Both the position numbers and the translations under genes were made by a program. A DNA stretch of 64,000 nt from Rubrivivax sp. (GTDB lineage Bacteria > Pseudomonadota > Gammaproteobacteria > Burkholderiales > Burkholderiaceae_C). The DNA lies in contig JAIXWM010000109.1 in assembly GCA_027491255.1 (NCBI GenBank), positions 1 through 64,000 of the forward strand, in the 5' to 3' direction. The notes beneath the pieces were generated by a model that worked only from the letters and a program-made list of their open reading frames with translations, searched no databases and was not told the origin of the DNA. This document shows, in pieces, positions 55,511 to 64,000 of the stretch. Each line of letters starts with the position of its first letter. The stretch's first letter is position 1.

Positions 55511-56596
55511 ATGGCGCGGGGTCATTTGTTCAAGCGATGGTTGGCGGGAGCCTTGTCCGTATCGGTCTGGGTCACCCTGGCTGCAACTGTTGCTCCTCCC
55601 GCTCATGCCCAGGGCAAGACCTCCGAGCGGGTCAGCGATTCGAAGAATGCCACCCAGCGCGCGGGAGCCGCGAAGCGCAAGGCTGCGCGGCCTGACCGCG
55701 CTCGCGTGCGGGGATCGGTGCGCGCCACGCCACGCCCCGTGGCTGTCTCCAGCAAGTTTGATGACACGCCGGCGCGGCTTTCATTCGGGCAGATGGCGGG
55801 GCTGCATGGCACGCCTGACCCGCTCGACCTGAGGTCGAGCGTGGCGCTGGTCGTCGACAAGGAGACAGACCAGATCCTGTTCAGCAAGAACTCTGAAGCG
55901 GTGCTGCCCATCGCCTCGATCACGAAGCTGATGACGGCGCTCGTCGTGGTGGAGGCCAGGCTGCCTCTGGACGAGCCGCTGACCATTTCCCAGGCGGATG
56001 TCGACACTGAGAAGGGGAGCAGATCCCGGTTGCATGTGGGCACGGAACTGACCCGTGGGCAGATGCTTCATCTTGCCTTGATGTCCTCCGAGAACCGGGC
56101 TGCGCATGCGCTTGGTCGTCATTACCCGGGCGGCATGGCCGCCTTCGTCGAGGCGATGAACCGCAAGGCGTTGGCGCTGGGCATGCACCGGACTCGATAT
56201 GTCGAGCCCACAGGCCTGTCCAGCGCCAATCAATCGAGCGCCATGGACTTGATCGTGCTGGTGAAGGCGGCGTCGGAGCATCAGCTCATCCGCGAGCTCT
56301 CGACCTCGAGCGACGCTCGCGTGGCTGTCGGTCGTCGGGAACTGGAGTTCCGCAACACCAACGGCCTGATCCGCAACCCGGGGTGGGACATCGGGCTGCA
56401 GAAGACGGGGTACATCTCCGAAGCGGGCAGGTGCCTCGTCATGCAGGCCCAGTTGGCCGGGCGTCAGTTGATCATGGTGCTGCTTGATTCGGCTGGAAGG
56501 TATTCCCGCATCGGTGATGCTGAGCGCCTTCGCAGTTGGGTGTCGGCCTCCCTGCCCCCAGCCTCCTCCGCCCATTGGTCTTCTCCTGGCCGGTGA
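55511..56596 (+). CDS. pbpG: D-alanyl-D-alanine endopeptidase (PBP7-like)
   Basis: The protein has 361 residues. A signal peptide ends near APPAHAQ. A basic linker of about 60 residues follows. The penicillin-binding motifs are SITK (136-139), SEN (193-195) and KTG (298-300), all intact. The enzyme cuts cross-links in peptidoglycan in the periplasm. TGGAGG precedes the ATG at 55511. A GTG or ATG further upstream is less likely. Confidence 0.92.
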   Translation: MARGHLFKRWLAGALSVSVWVTLAATVAPPAHAQGKTSERVSDSKNATQRAGAAKRKAARPDRARVRGSVRATPRPVAVSSKFDDTPARLSFGQMAGLHGTPDPLDLRSSVALVVDKETDQILFSKNSEAVLPIASITKLMTALVVVEARLPLDEPLTISQADVDTEKGSRSRLHVGTELTRGQMLHLALMSSENRAAHALGRHYPGGMAAFVEAMNRKALALGMHRTRYVEPTGLSSANQSSAMDLIVLVKAASEHQLIRELSTSSDARVAVGRRELEFRNTNGLIRNPGWDIGLQKTGYISEAGRCLVMQAQLAGRQLIMVLLDSAGRYSRIGDAERLRSWVSASLPPASSAHWSSPGR

Positions 56597-56646
56597 CGGG
56601 TCAGCCGTCCGCCCGCCGTCGCGTGGGTGAAGGTCGGTGCTCCTGT

Positions 56647-57417
56647 TCAAGCTCCGCGGTGGCCCAGCGCCTTGGAGATCTCCCTGCCGGTGGTTCGCAG
56701 CCTGTCCGCCCAGGCCTCGTCCAGACGGTCCGCAGGGGCTGAGATCGACAGACCGGCGATCAGCTTGCCCTGGTCGTCGAATATGCCGGTGGCCATGCAG
56801 CGCACGCCCAGTTCGAGTTCCTCGTCATCACGCGCGAGGCCCTGAGCCCTCACGGCGGCGAGTTCGCGTTCCAGGCGGTTGGGATCGGTGATGCTGTTGC
56901 GTGTGTGGCCGACCAGTCCAGTGCGGGTGACGTAGGCGCGTACACGCTGCGGGTCGTCGGCGGCCAGGAATAGCTTTCCCACCGATGTCAGGTGCAGCGG
57001 CGCCCGTCCACCGACCGCGCGCACGACCTGCATGCCTGAGCGCTCGCTGTAGGTGCGCTCGACGTAGACGATCTCGTCTCCCTGCCGCATCGAGAGATTC
57101 ACCGGTTGCTGAGTCACGCGGTGCAGGTCACGCATGGGCCCGATCGCGGCCTCCCGCACGTCCAAGCGGGCCTTGACCAGGTTGCCCAGTTCGAGCAGAC
57201 GCATCCCCAGGCGGTAGTTGCCGGCCTCGGGGCGGTCTACGAAGTGTCCGATCGCCAGGTCGTTGAGGATTCGGTGCGCGGTCGACGGGTGGAGACCGGT
57301 CTCTTCGCTGATCGTCTTCAGAGGCACTGGATCCTGGTGCCGGGCGAGCACGTCCAGCAAGGCGAACGTGCGTTCCAGCACTTGGATGGCGGGGGTCGAG
57401 GCGTCGTTCTTGTTCAT
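56647..57417 (-). CDS. IclR-family transcriptional regulator
   Basis: The protein has 256 residues. The winged helix-turn-helix is at about 10-70 (LKTISEETGLHPSTAHRILNDL). The C-terminal ligand-binding domain has LHLTSVGKLFLA and the closing GLSISAPADRL. Family members control metabolic genes in response to small acids. No clear target lies adjacent; the downstream gene is convergent and hpnE is on the same strand upstream. The effector is unknown. Confidence 0.92.
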   Translation of the reverse strand: MNKNDASTPAIQVLERTFALLDVLARHQDPVPLKTISEETGLHPSTAHRILNDLAIGHFVDRPEAGNYRLGMRLLELGNLVKARLDVREAAIGPMRDLHRVTQQPVNLSMRQGDEIVYVERTYSERSGMQVVRAVGGRAPLHLTSVGKLFLAADDPQRVRAYVTRTGLVGHTRNSITDPNRLERELAAVRAQGLARDDEELELGVRCMATGIFDDQGKLIAGLSISAPADRLDEAWADRLRTTGREISKALGHRGA

Positions 57418-57470
57418 TAGTCCATATCACTGGGCGACACTCGATTTTGCATCGCGAAAGCGCTTGATGG

Positions 57471-58838
57471 TCAAGGGGCGTCTGCAGCCGGCTCGGCTGC
57501 GGCACGTGCTGCAGCGACACCGTTGCGCACCGCGCCCTCCAAAGTGGCGGGGTAGGGACCAGCCACATAGTCCGCCGCGGCCCACAGGGCGTGCGCGATG
57601 CGCGCTGGCGGCCGCCGCAGGCGGGTGGTGCACGCGAACGTGGCTTTGCGCTCGCAGACGCTGTGTGCCACGCGTGGCGAGCCGTGCGCCCCGCAAGTGC
57701 GAAACAACGCTTGTGCCTGGGCGAGCACAGCCGCTTCGGCGTCTGCGAGTCCGTTCGTCATCCAGGAGTCGGCTGCACTGGCGACGAAGGCAAACATCCC
57801 GGGGGTCCCGCTGAGCCAGCCGTGGTCGAAGGCGAACTGCGCCGGGCCGCTGTCCAGGCGTGCCATCGGGTGGTGCCTGAAGCGCGCGTCGTCGCACTGC
57901 ACATAGGTGGTCAGGATGGACTGATGGCGCAGGCCGTCCGCGAGGCTGGCCCAGTCCGGTGCGTGGGGACGGGCGAGCCGTGCTGCCTCGCTGGCCGTGC
58001 AGGCCACCACGACGGTGTCGAAGGCCCGACCGTCCACCGCCCAGCCCGCGTCACGTCGATCCAGGGCCTGAACCCGGGCGCGCCGTATGACTTGGGCGCC
58101 ACGGGATTCGAGCCAGTGCGCCGCGGCGTCCGGGAGCAGCGAACCCAGCGGCACACGCGGCAGCAGCAGGTCGGCGCAGCCAGGGCCGCCGATGAGCGCG
58201 TCCCTGATCACGCGCAGAAAGACACTGGCACTGGCCTCATGGGCTGGCGTGTTCAGCGCAGCGACGCACAAGGGCTCGAGCAGTTCAGTCCGAAGGGCGG
58301 GCGACAGACCGCTGCACAAGCGTTCCACGCTGAGAGCAGGATCACAACGAAAGCCCATGGCAGCCCATGCAGCGCAGCGGCTCAGCAGGGCCAGGCGTTC
58401 GGTCAGCGGCCACGCGCGCAACCCCAGGACGGCGCGGGCGAAGGCGAGCGCTGCGTTTCCGTCGGTCAGGCGCAAGCCGCGGCCATGGGCGTCCTGCAGC
58501 GACAACGGTGCACGAAGCAGGACTTCTTCAGGCGCGACGCCGACCTGGCGCATCAGGTCCAGGCTTGCGCGGTAGGCGCCGATCAGGATGTGTTGGCCGT
58601 TGTCGCCACGGTGGCGGGCACTGACGACGGTGCGCGCCCGCCCGCCGAGTACCGGCGCCATCTCGAACACGGTGACCGACAGGCCCGCCTGCGTCAGGCC
58701 CACCGCGGCGGCCAGCCCGGCCCAGCCTGCCCCGATGACCGCCGCGGTGCGACTGGCGGCGCTGGGCGTCTGTAGCCTGCCGACGAGCGGCGCCGGCGTG
58801 CTCAGGCCGACCGCCACTGGGTACGTGCCGCGATCCAC
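57471..58838 (-). CDS. hpnE: Hydroxysqualene dehydroxylase (FAD-dependent)
   Basis: With the GTG at 58838 the protein has 455 residues. The dinucleotide-binding motif is AAVIGAGWAGLAAAVGLTQAG, then GGRARTV. The C-terminal FAD segment is WAAADYVAGPYPATLEGAVRNG. HpnE reduces hydroxysqualene to squalene in the three-step bacterial route. It overlaps the end of hpnD by 37 bp. Another GTG at 58817 could be the real start. Confidence 0.9.
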   Translation of the reverse strand: MDRGTYPVAVGLSTPAPLVGRLQTPSAASRTAAVIGAGWAGLAAAVGLTQAGLSVTVFEMAPVLGGRARTVVSARHRGDNGQHILIGAYRASLDLMRQVGVAPEEVLLRAPLSLQDAHGRGLRLTDGNAALAFARAVLGLRAWPLTERLALLSRCAAWAAMGFRCDPALSVERLCSGLSPALRTELLEPLCVAALNTPAHEASASVFLRVIRDALIGGPGCADLLLPRVPLGSLLPDAAAHWLESRGAQVIRRARVQALDRRDAGWAVDGRAFDTVVVACTASEAARLARPHAPDWASLADGLRHQSILTTYVQCDDARFRHHPMARLDSGPAQFAFDHGWLSGTPGMFAFVASAADSWMTNGLADAEAAVLAQAQALFRTCGAHGSPRVAHSVCERKATFACTTRLRRPPARIAHALWAAADYVAGPYPATLEGAVRNGVAAARAAAEPAADAP

Positions 58839-59650
58839 AGCTTGCGCAGCGGGGTCAGCGAGATGCGCTGGTGCAGCACGCGGAAGCCGCCGCGCTCGAC
58901 CTCACGCAGCAGCGTGCGGTAGATGTTGGCCATCATCAGCCCGGGCTTCTGGGGCTGACGGTCTTCTGATGGCAACAGGGCCAGAGCTTCGTCGTAGAGG
59001 CGGTGCGCGCGGGCGGCCTGGAAGCGCATCAGTGCCTCGAAGCGCTCGCTGTAGCCCCAGGGCGACTCGCGCATGAGCAACTCCTGCGCCTTCACCTCGA
59101 ACTGGCGCAGTTCCGCTGTCGGGATGTAGATGCGCCCGCGGCGCGCGTCGTCACCAACGTCGCGGATGATGTTGGTCAATTGCATGGCCAGGCCCAGGCG
59201 GTGCGCGTAGGCGACGGTCTTGTCGCTGCTGCGGCCGAAGATGTTGCACGCGACCTCGCCAACGATGCCGGCCACGAGATGGCAATAGTGTTCCAGGCCT
59301 GGATAGTCGAGGAACCGCGATTGCCTGAGGTCCATCTCGCAGCCGTCGATCACTGCAATCAGATGGCGCTTCTCGATGTTGAAAAGGGGCGCCAGCGGCA
59401 TCAGCGCCTGCGTCACGGGGTGCCCGGCGCGCCCTTCGTAGGCGCGGCCGACCTCGTCGCGCCACCAGGCCAGCTTTACGGCGGCCACGCCCGCGTCGCT
59501 GACCTCGTCGACGACATCATCCACTTCGCGGCAAAAGGCGTAGAAGGCGGTGATGGCAGCGCGGCGCTGGGGCGGCAGGAAGAGGAATGCGTAGTAAAAG
59601 CTGGAGCCGCTGCGCGCTGCCTTGTCCTGTACATACTGCTGCGGCGTCAC
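58802..59650 (-). CDS. hpnD: Presqualene diphosphate synthase
   Basis: From a GTG the protein has 282 residues. The aspartate-rich motifs are FCREVDDVVDEVSD and LTNIIRDVGDDARRGRIYIP. It joins two farnesyl diphosphates into presqualene diphosphate. Its start overlaps the hpnC stop by four bases (GTGA). The longer frame up to 60607 is a shadow of hpnC. Confidence 0.93.
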   Translation of the reverse strand: MTPQQYVQDKAARSGSSFYYAFLFLPPQRRAAITAFYAFCREVDDVVDEVSDAGVAAVKLAWWRDEVGRAYEGRAGHPVTQALMPLAPLFNIEKRHLIAVIDGCEMDLRQSRFLDYPGLEHYCHLVAGIVGEVACNIFGRSSDKTVAYAHRLGLAMQLTNIIRDVGDDARRGRIYIPTAELRQFEVKAQELLMRESPWGYSERFEALMRFQAARAHRLYDEALALLPSEDRQPQKPGLMMANIYRTLLREVERGGFRVLHQRISLTPLRKLWIAARTQWRSA

Positions 59651-60498
59651 TCGATGCTCCCGGTCGGGCTGCCCTGATGCCGCATTGTCAACGCCCGCCA
59701 GGCTATTGGCAGCATATCCCGGGCACCGATGACCGGGCGGTGGCTCAGGACACGGTAGTCCGCATGCTCGATCTTCTCGAGGATCCGCAGTCCCCCCTGC
59801 ACCACGAGGCGCAGTTCCCAGCCCGCGCGACCGCGAAGCTGCAGGGCGAGATCTGCGCCGTCCAGCATGGTCTGGCGCGCCCAGGCGCACAACTCGCGCA
59901 GCATCGCCTGGGTCGCAGGGCTGTCGCGCAAGAGCGCAGGCTCGCCCAGGTCGACGCCATAGTGCCGAGCGTCCGCGGCCGGCAGGTAGACACGGCCCCG
60001 CGGCAGGTCGACGCTGCAGTCCTGCCAGAAGTTGACGAGCTGCAGCGCGGTGCAGATGCAGTCGGCGCGGCGCAGCGCGTCTTCGTCGGCCAGTCCGTAC
60101 AGGTGCAGCAGCAGGCGTCCCACGGGATTGGCTGAACGCCGACAGTAGTCGACCAGTTGCTCGCGGTCTGCATAACGCGGGTTGCCCACGTCTTGCAGGA
60201 AGGCGTCGAGCAGATCCTCCAGGTGCTGCAGCGGCAGGCGATGCTGCGTGATGGCGCGCTGCAAGGGGGCGAAGACATGCGCCCAGCGCGGTGTCGGCGC
60301 CTGACCGGCATAGATGCGCCGCAGGTCGTCCCTGTAGGCTTGCAGTTGGGCTTGTCGATGCGCCGCAGGAGCGTCTCCCTCGTCGGCCAGGTCGTCCGCC
60401 GTGCGCGCGTATCCGTAGATGGCCAAGACAGCGGCGCGGATCCGCGGCGGGCACAGCACCGAGGCCACGGGGAAGTTTTCGTAGTGCTCCACACCCAC
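59647..60498 (-). CDS. hpnC: Hydroxysqualene synthase
   Basis: From a GTG the protein has 283 residues. It opens VGVEHYENFPVASVLCP, typical of HpnC. Motifs are YARTADDLADEGD and LVNFWQDCSVDLPRGRVYLP. It converts presqualene diphosphate to hydroxysqualene. hpnC, hpnD and hpnE form one overlapping operon. No squalene-hopene cyclase gene lies in this window. The 130 bp to tRNA-Leu should hold both divergent promoters. Confidence 0.92.
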   Translation of the reverse strand: MGVEHYENFPVASVLCPPRIRAAVLAIYGYARTADDLADEGDAPAAHRQAQLQAYRDDLRRIYAGQAPTPRWAHVFAPLQRAITQHRLPLQHLEDLLDAFLQDVGNPRYADREQLVDYCRRSANPVGRLLLHLYGLADEDALRRADCICTALQLVNFWQDCSVDLPRGRVYLPAADARHYGVDLGEPALLRDSPATQAMLRELCAWARQTMLDGADLALQLRGRAGWELRLVVQGGLRILEKIEHADYRVLSHRPVIGARDMLPIAWRALTMRHQGSPTGSIE

Positions 60499-60628
60499 GG
60501 TGCCATTGTCGCGCCCCCGGCGGGAGAACCAAACCCGGCACCGCACGGGCGTACTCAGGCCCGGGGCGATAAAATGGATGGTTTTCCAAGTTGGAGCCGA
60601 ACTTCAAAGCGGCTCTGGCGCCCAGTCT

Positions 60629-60715
60629 GCGCGGGTGGCGAAATAGGTAGACGCACCAGGTTTAGGTCCTGACGGGGGCGACCCCGTGTCGGTTCGAGTC
60701 CGACCCCGCGCACCA
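60629..60715 (+). tRNA. tRNA-Leu (anticodon UAG)
   Basis: The 87-nt sequence has the acceptor stem GCGCGGG/CCCGCGC, the anticodon loop TTTAGGT, a long variable arm (CGGGGGCGACCCCGTG region) typical of leucine tRNA, the T loop TTCGAGT and an encoded CCA. The anticodon is TAG (UAG), reading CUA and CUG codons. A TAAAAT -10-like box lies about 55 bp upstream (60570-60575). Confidence 0.95.
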
Positions 60716-60752
60716 TGCGACGAATTTGCAACAAACCCACAGAGACACGCTC

Positions 60753-62063
60753 ATGTCCGTCAACGTCGAATCCCTCGGCAAGCTCGAGCGCCGCATCACT
60801 CTGACGCTGGCGGCGTCCGAGATCGGCAACGAGGTCAAGTCCCGACTCCAGCGCTTGGCGCGCACCGTCAAGGCCGATGGTTTCCGGCCCGGCAAGGTGC
60901 CGATGTCCGTGGTGACGCAGCGCTACGGGTATTCGGTCCAGTACGAGGTCATCAACGATCGCGTGGGCAAAGCCTTCGCCGACGCTGCAGGCCAGGCTCA
61001 GTTGCGCGTGGCTGGCACGCCGCAGATCTCTCAGAAAGACCAGGCGCCCGATGGCCAACTTGCGTTTGATGCCACGTTCGAGGTCTACCCCGAGGTCCGC
61101 GTCGGCGATCTCTCTGCGCGCCAGATCGAACGTGTGGCCACCGAGGTCACCGACGCGGCCATCGATCGCACGATCGAGATCCTGCGTCGCCAGCGCCGTT
61201 CGTTCAACCAGCGCCCTGCCGCCGAAGGTGCCGAGGAAACCGATCGCGTCACGATCGACTTCGAGGGCAAGATCGACGGGGAACCGTTCGCCGGCGGCAG
61301 GGCCGAGGGCTTCCAGTTCGTCATCGGCGAAGGCCAGATGCTGGCGCAATTCGATCAGGCCGTGCGCGGAATGAAGGTCGGCGAGAGCAAGACCTTCCCG
61401 CTGCAGTTTCCTGCCGACTATCAGGGCCAGGAAGTCGCCGGCAAGGAGGCCGACTTCCTGGTGACCATGAAGAAGGTCGAGGTCGCGGTGCTGCCGGCGG
61501 TCGACGAGGATTTTGTGGGCTCCTTGGGCATCAAGGACGCCACGGTCGACGCGCTGCGCGCGGACGTGCGGCGCAACCTCGAGCGCGAGGTGAAGTTTCG
61601 CGTCGGTGCCCGCAACAAGGGCGCGGTGATGGATGCGCTGCTGCAGGCAGCCGAACTCGATCTGCCCAAGGCCCTCGTTGACGCCGAGCGGCAACGTCTC
61701 GTGGAATCCGCGCGCGCCGACTTGAAGCAGCGTGGTGTGAAGGATCCGGAATCCGTGCCGATTCCCGAGGACGCTTTCCAGCCGCAGGCCGAGCGCCGAG
61801 TGCGTCTGGGCCTGGTGGTCTCGGAGATCGTGCGGCACCACCAACTCCAGGCCCGGCCCGATCAACTGCAGAAGCACATCGAAGAGATCAGCCAGAGCTA
61901 CGAGAAACCGTCCGAGGTCATGCGCTACTACCTCGGCGACCGGCAGCGCATGGCCGAGGTCGAGGCGCTCGTCGTTGAAAGCAACGTCACTGAATTCGTG
62001 CTCTCGCGGGCGCAGGTCGTCGACAAGACCTTGCCTTTCGACGAACTGATGGCTGCGGCCTGA
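60753..62063 (+). CDS. tig: Trigger factor
   Basis: The protein has 436 residues. It is a ribosome-bound chaperone with prolyl isomerase activity. The ribosome-binding signature is [12 protein letters not shown] (43-54). The FKBP-like domain is about 155-245 ([19 protein letters not shown]), and the C-terminal arms are helical. The ATG at 60753 fits the family start [15 protein letters not shown]. It leads tig-clpP-clpX, the usual order. Confidence 0.96.
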   Translation: MSVNVESLGKLERRITLTLAASEIGNEVKSRLQRLARTVKADGFRPGKVPMSVVTQRYGYSVQYEVINDRVGKAFADAAGQAQLRVAGTPQISQKDQAPDGQLAFDATFEVYPEVRVGDLSARQIERVATEVTDAAIDRTIEILRRQRRSFNQRPAAEGAEETDRVTIDFEGKIDGEPFAGGRAEGFQFVIGEGQMLAQFDQAVRGMKVGESKTFPLQFPADYQGQEVAGKEADFLVTMKKVEVAVLPAVDEDFVGSLGIKDATVDALRADVRRNLEREVKFRVGARNKGAVMDALLQAAELDLPKALVDAERQRLVESARADLKQRGVKDPESVPIPEDAFQPQAERRVRLGLVVSEIVRHHQLQARPDQLQKHIEEISQSYEKPSEVMRYYLGDRQRMAEVEALVVESNVTEFVLSRAQVVDKTLPFDELMAAA

Positions 62064-62082
62064 CCGCAGGAAGGACTTGCAA

Positions 62083-62694
62083 ATGAGCGCACTCGAGACC
62101 ACCGGCCTGGGCATGGTGCCCATCGTCATCGAGCAGTCCGGCCGCGGCGAGCGCGCCTACGACATCTACAGTCGGTTGCTGCGGGAGCGCATCGTCTTCC
62201 TCGTGGGACCGGTCAACGACCAGAGTGCCAACCTGGTCGTTGCCCAGATGCTGTTCCTCGAGAGCGAGAACCCGGACAAGGACATCTTCCTCTACATCAA
62301 CTCGCCCGGCGGCAGCGTCAGCGCGGGGCTGGCGATCTACGACACGATGCAGTTCATCAAGCCCGACGTCTCGACGTTGTGCCTGGGCATTGCCGCGAGC
62401 ATGGGCTCTTTCCTGCTGATGGCGGGGGCCAAGGGAAAGCGCGCAGCATTGCCGAACGCGCGCGTCATGATCCACCAGCCGTCGGGCGGTGCCCAGGGCC
62501 AGGCCACCGACATCGAGATCCATGCCCGCGAGATCCTCAAGACCCGCGAGCAGCTCAACCGCATCTATGCCGAGCGCACGGGCCAGACGCTGGAGAAGAT
62601 CCAATCCGACATGGAGCGCGACTTTTTCATGTCGCCCACCGAGGCAAAGGATTACGGGCTGATCGATCAAGTCCTCGAGCGACGACCAGGCTGA
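62083..62694 (+). CDS. clpP: ATP-dependent Clp protease proteolytic subunit
   Basis: The protein has 203 residues. The triad is Ser106 ([12 protein letters not shown]), His131 (VMIHQPSGG) and Asp180 (MERDFFMSP). It forms the double-ring peptidase that works with ClpX encoded next. AGGAAGGAC lies before the ATG at 62083. A TTG two codons upstream is an alternative. Confidence 0.97.
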   Translation: MSALETTGLGMVPIVIEQSGRGERAYDIYSRLLRERIVFLVGPVNDQSANLVVAQMLFLESENPDKDIFLYINSPGGSVSAGLAIYDTMQFIKPDVSTLCLGIAASMGSFLLMAGAKGKRAALPNARVMIHQPSGGAQGQATDIEIHAREILKTREQLNRIYAERTGQTLEKIQSDMERDFFMSPTEAKDYGLIDQVLERRPG

Positions 62695-62803
62695 AAGAGC
62701 GCGAAGGGGCTGCTTGTGGGCCCATTTCCGCAGCCAAGCCTGGGGCCAAGATGGTCTATCATGACCGGATCCCTCTGGCAACTCTGCGAGCACGCACATC
62801 CTC

Positions 62804-64000
62804 ATGGCCGACAAGAAAGGCGCTTCGGGCGAGAAAGTTCTTTACTGCTCGTTCTGCGGCAAGAGCCAGCACGAGGTCAAGAAGCTGATCGCAGGTCCGT
62901 CGGTCTTCATCTGCGACGAGTGCATCGAACTGTGCAACGACATCATTCGCGACGAGGCGCCCGCAGAGTCGGCGGTCGGGCGTGCGGCGCGGTCTGACCT
63001 GCCGTTCCCGAGCGAGATCAAGCAGACGCTCGACCAGTATGTGATCGGCCAGGAACTGGCCAAGCGCACGCTCGCGGTCGCGGTTTACAACCATTACAAG
63101 CGGCTCAAGCACCTCGGCGGCTCCAAGGACGACGTCGAACTCGCCAAGAGCAACATCCTGCTGATCGGCCCGACGGGTTCGGGCAAGACGCTGCTGGCGC
63201 AGACGCTGGCCCGATTGCTCAACGTTCCCTTCGTGATCGCCGATGCGACCACGCTGACCGAAGCGGGTTATGTGGGCGAGGACGTCGAGAACATCATCCA
63301 GAAGCTGCTGCAGAACTGCAACTACGACATCGAGCGCGCCCAGCGCGGCATCGTCTACATCGACGAGATCGACAAGATCAGCCGCAAGGCAGACAACCCC
63401 AGCATCACACGCGACGTGTCCGGCGAGGGCGTGCAGCAGGCCCTGCTCAAGCTCGTCGAGGGCACGATGGCCAGCGTGCCGCCCCAGGGCGGTCGCAAGC
63501 ATCCCAACCAGGACTTCCTGCAGATCGACACGACCAACATCCTGTTCATCTGCGGCGGCGCATTCGATGGTCTGGAGAAGGTGATCCAGAACCGCACCGA
63601 GAGGTCGGGCATCGGGTTTGCAGCCACCGTGCACAGCAAGTCCGAGAAGCGGGCTGCCGACACCTTCCGCGAGGTCGAGCCCGAGGACCTCATCAAGTTC
63701 GGGCTCATCCCCGAATTGGTGGGCCGCCTGCCCGTGGTGGCGACGCTGGGTGAACTGACGGAGGACGCGCTCGTTCGTATCCTGACCGAGCCGCGCAATG
63801 CGCTTCTCAAGCAATACCAGAAGCTGTTCGCGATGGACAGCATCGAACTCGAGATTCGCCCGTCTGCGCTGGGAGCGATCGCGCGCAAGGCGTTGGCGCG
63901 CAAGACCGGCGCCCGCGGCCTTCGATCCATCGTCGAACAGTCGTTGATGGACACCATGTACGAACTGCCCACCCTGGACGGTGTCGCCAAGGTCGTGATC
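62804..64000 (+). CDS. clpX: ATP-dependent Clp protease ATPase subunit, 3' end outside window
   Basis: The frame is open from the ATG at 62804 to the window edge, 399 codons, nearly the full family length of about 420. The zinc-binding domain has Cys15, Cys18, Cys37 and Cys40. Walker A is GPTGSGKT (122-129) and Walker B is IVYIDEIDK. The substrate pore loop GYVGEDVE is present. ClpX unfolds tagged proteins and feeds them to ClpP. Confidence 0.96.
   Translation, partial: MADKKGASGEKVLYCSFCGKSQHEVKKLIAGPSVFICDECIELCNDIIRDEAPAESAVGRAARSDLPFPSEIKQTLDQYVIGQELAKRTLAVAVYNHYKRLKHLGGSKDDVELAKSNILLIGPTGSGKTLLAQTLARLLNVPFVIADATTLTEAGYVGEDVENIIQKLLQNCNYDIERAQRGIVYIDEIDKISRKADNPSITRDVSGEGVQQALLKLVEGTMASVPPQGGRKHPNQDFLQIDTTNILFICGGAFDGLEKVIQNRTERSGIGFAATVHSKSEKRAADTFREVEPEDLIKFGLIPELVGRLPVVATLGELTEDALVRILTEPRNALLKQYQKLFAMDSIELEIRPSALGAIARKALARKTGARGLRSIVEQSLMDTMYELPTLDGVAKVVI

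Overview
The window is a 64 kb piece of a very GC-rich bacterial chromosome. Gene content and order point to a betaproteobacterium of the order Burkholderiales, probably near the Rubrivivax/Leptothrix/Methylibium group. This is an inference from ilvI-ilvH-ilvC-pssA-leuA, nadE-glnB, tig-clpP-clpX, hpnCDE, BamC and an H+-PPase, not from a database search. Coding density is high. Most genes are ordinary housekeeping genes in short overlapping runs.

Layout. Positions 1-2.5 kb are mobile DNA: the 5' part of an IS1595-like transposase gene cut by the window edge, then an IS110-family element whose upstream region can fold into a multi-stem RNA. Positions 2.5-4.5 kb are visibly AT-richer and hold two GT2 glycosyltransferases, probably the edge of a transferred surface-polysaccharide cluster. 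From 4.5 to 11.1 kb (minus strand) lie an RND efflux pump (adaptor, permease), a PCMT-family methyltransferase and a TolC-type outer membrane channel. From 11.4 to 17.8 kb lie uppP, trmB, tRNA-Gly(CCC), a glutaryl-CoA dehydrogenase gene, a VapBC-like toxin-antitoxin pair and alaS. From 17.9 to 22.7 kb a PotABCD-like ABC importer is followed by a nucleoside hydrolase. From 22.8 to 27.5 kb lie a YecA/SEC-C protein, coaBC, dut, an FKBP-type isomerase, a ribosomal oxygenase and a tiny Ala/Pro lipoprotein.

From 27.6 to 31.7 kb (minus strand) the run is MFS transporter, 43-residue membrane protein, methyltransferase, dapA, bamC. From 31.7 to 39.7 kb parE and parC bracket a GNAT acetyltransferase and an ExeA/GspA plus GspB pair, followed by an ArsC/Spx-like gene. 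From 39.9 to 49.0 kb lie a TAXI solute-binding protein, hppA divergent from ppa, a FemAB-like protein, nadE, glnB, a LOG-family hydrolase and an RDD protein. From 49.0 to 55.4 kb is branched-chain amino acid biosynthesis (ilvI, ilvH, ilvC, then pssA, then leuA) with candidate RNA control elements ahead of ilvI and leuA. From 55.5 to 60.5 kb lie a D,D-endopeptidase, an IclR regulator and hpnCDE for squalene. The window ends with tRNA-Leu(UAG), tig, clpP and a clpX cut by the edge.

The most interesting signals are the candidate bridge RNA of the IS110 element and the large hairpin near it, the leuA leader with two CTA leucine codons and an attenuator-like terminator, the modified ExeA-type ATPase inside the topoisomerase IV locus, the importer/nucleoside hydrolase pairing, and a promoter with a dyad in an unusually long spacer ahead of a small lipoprotein. 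I found no CRISPR array, prophage or rRNA operon.
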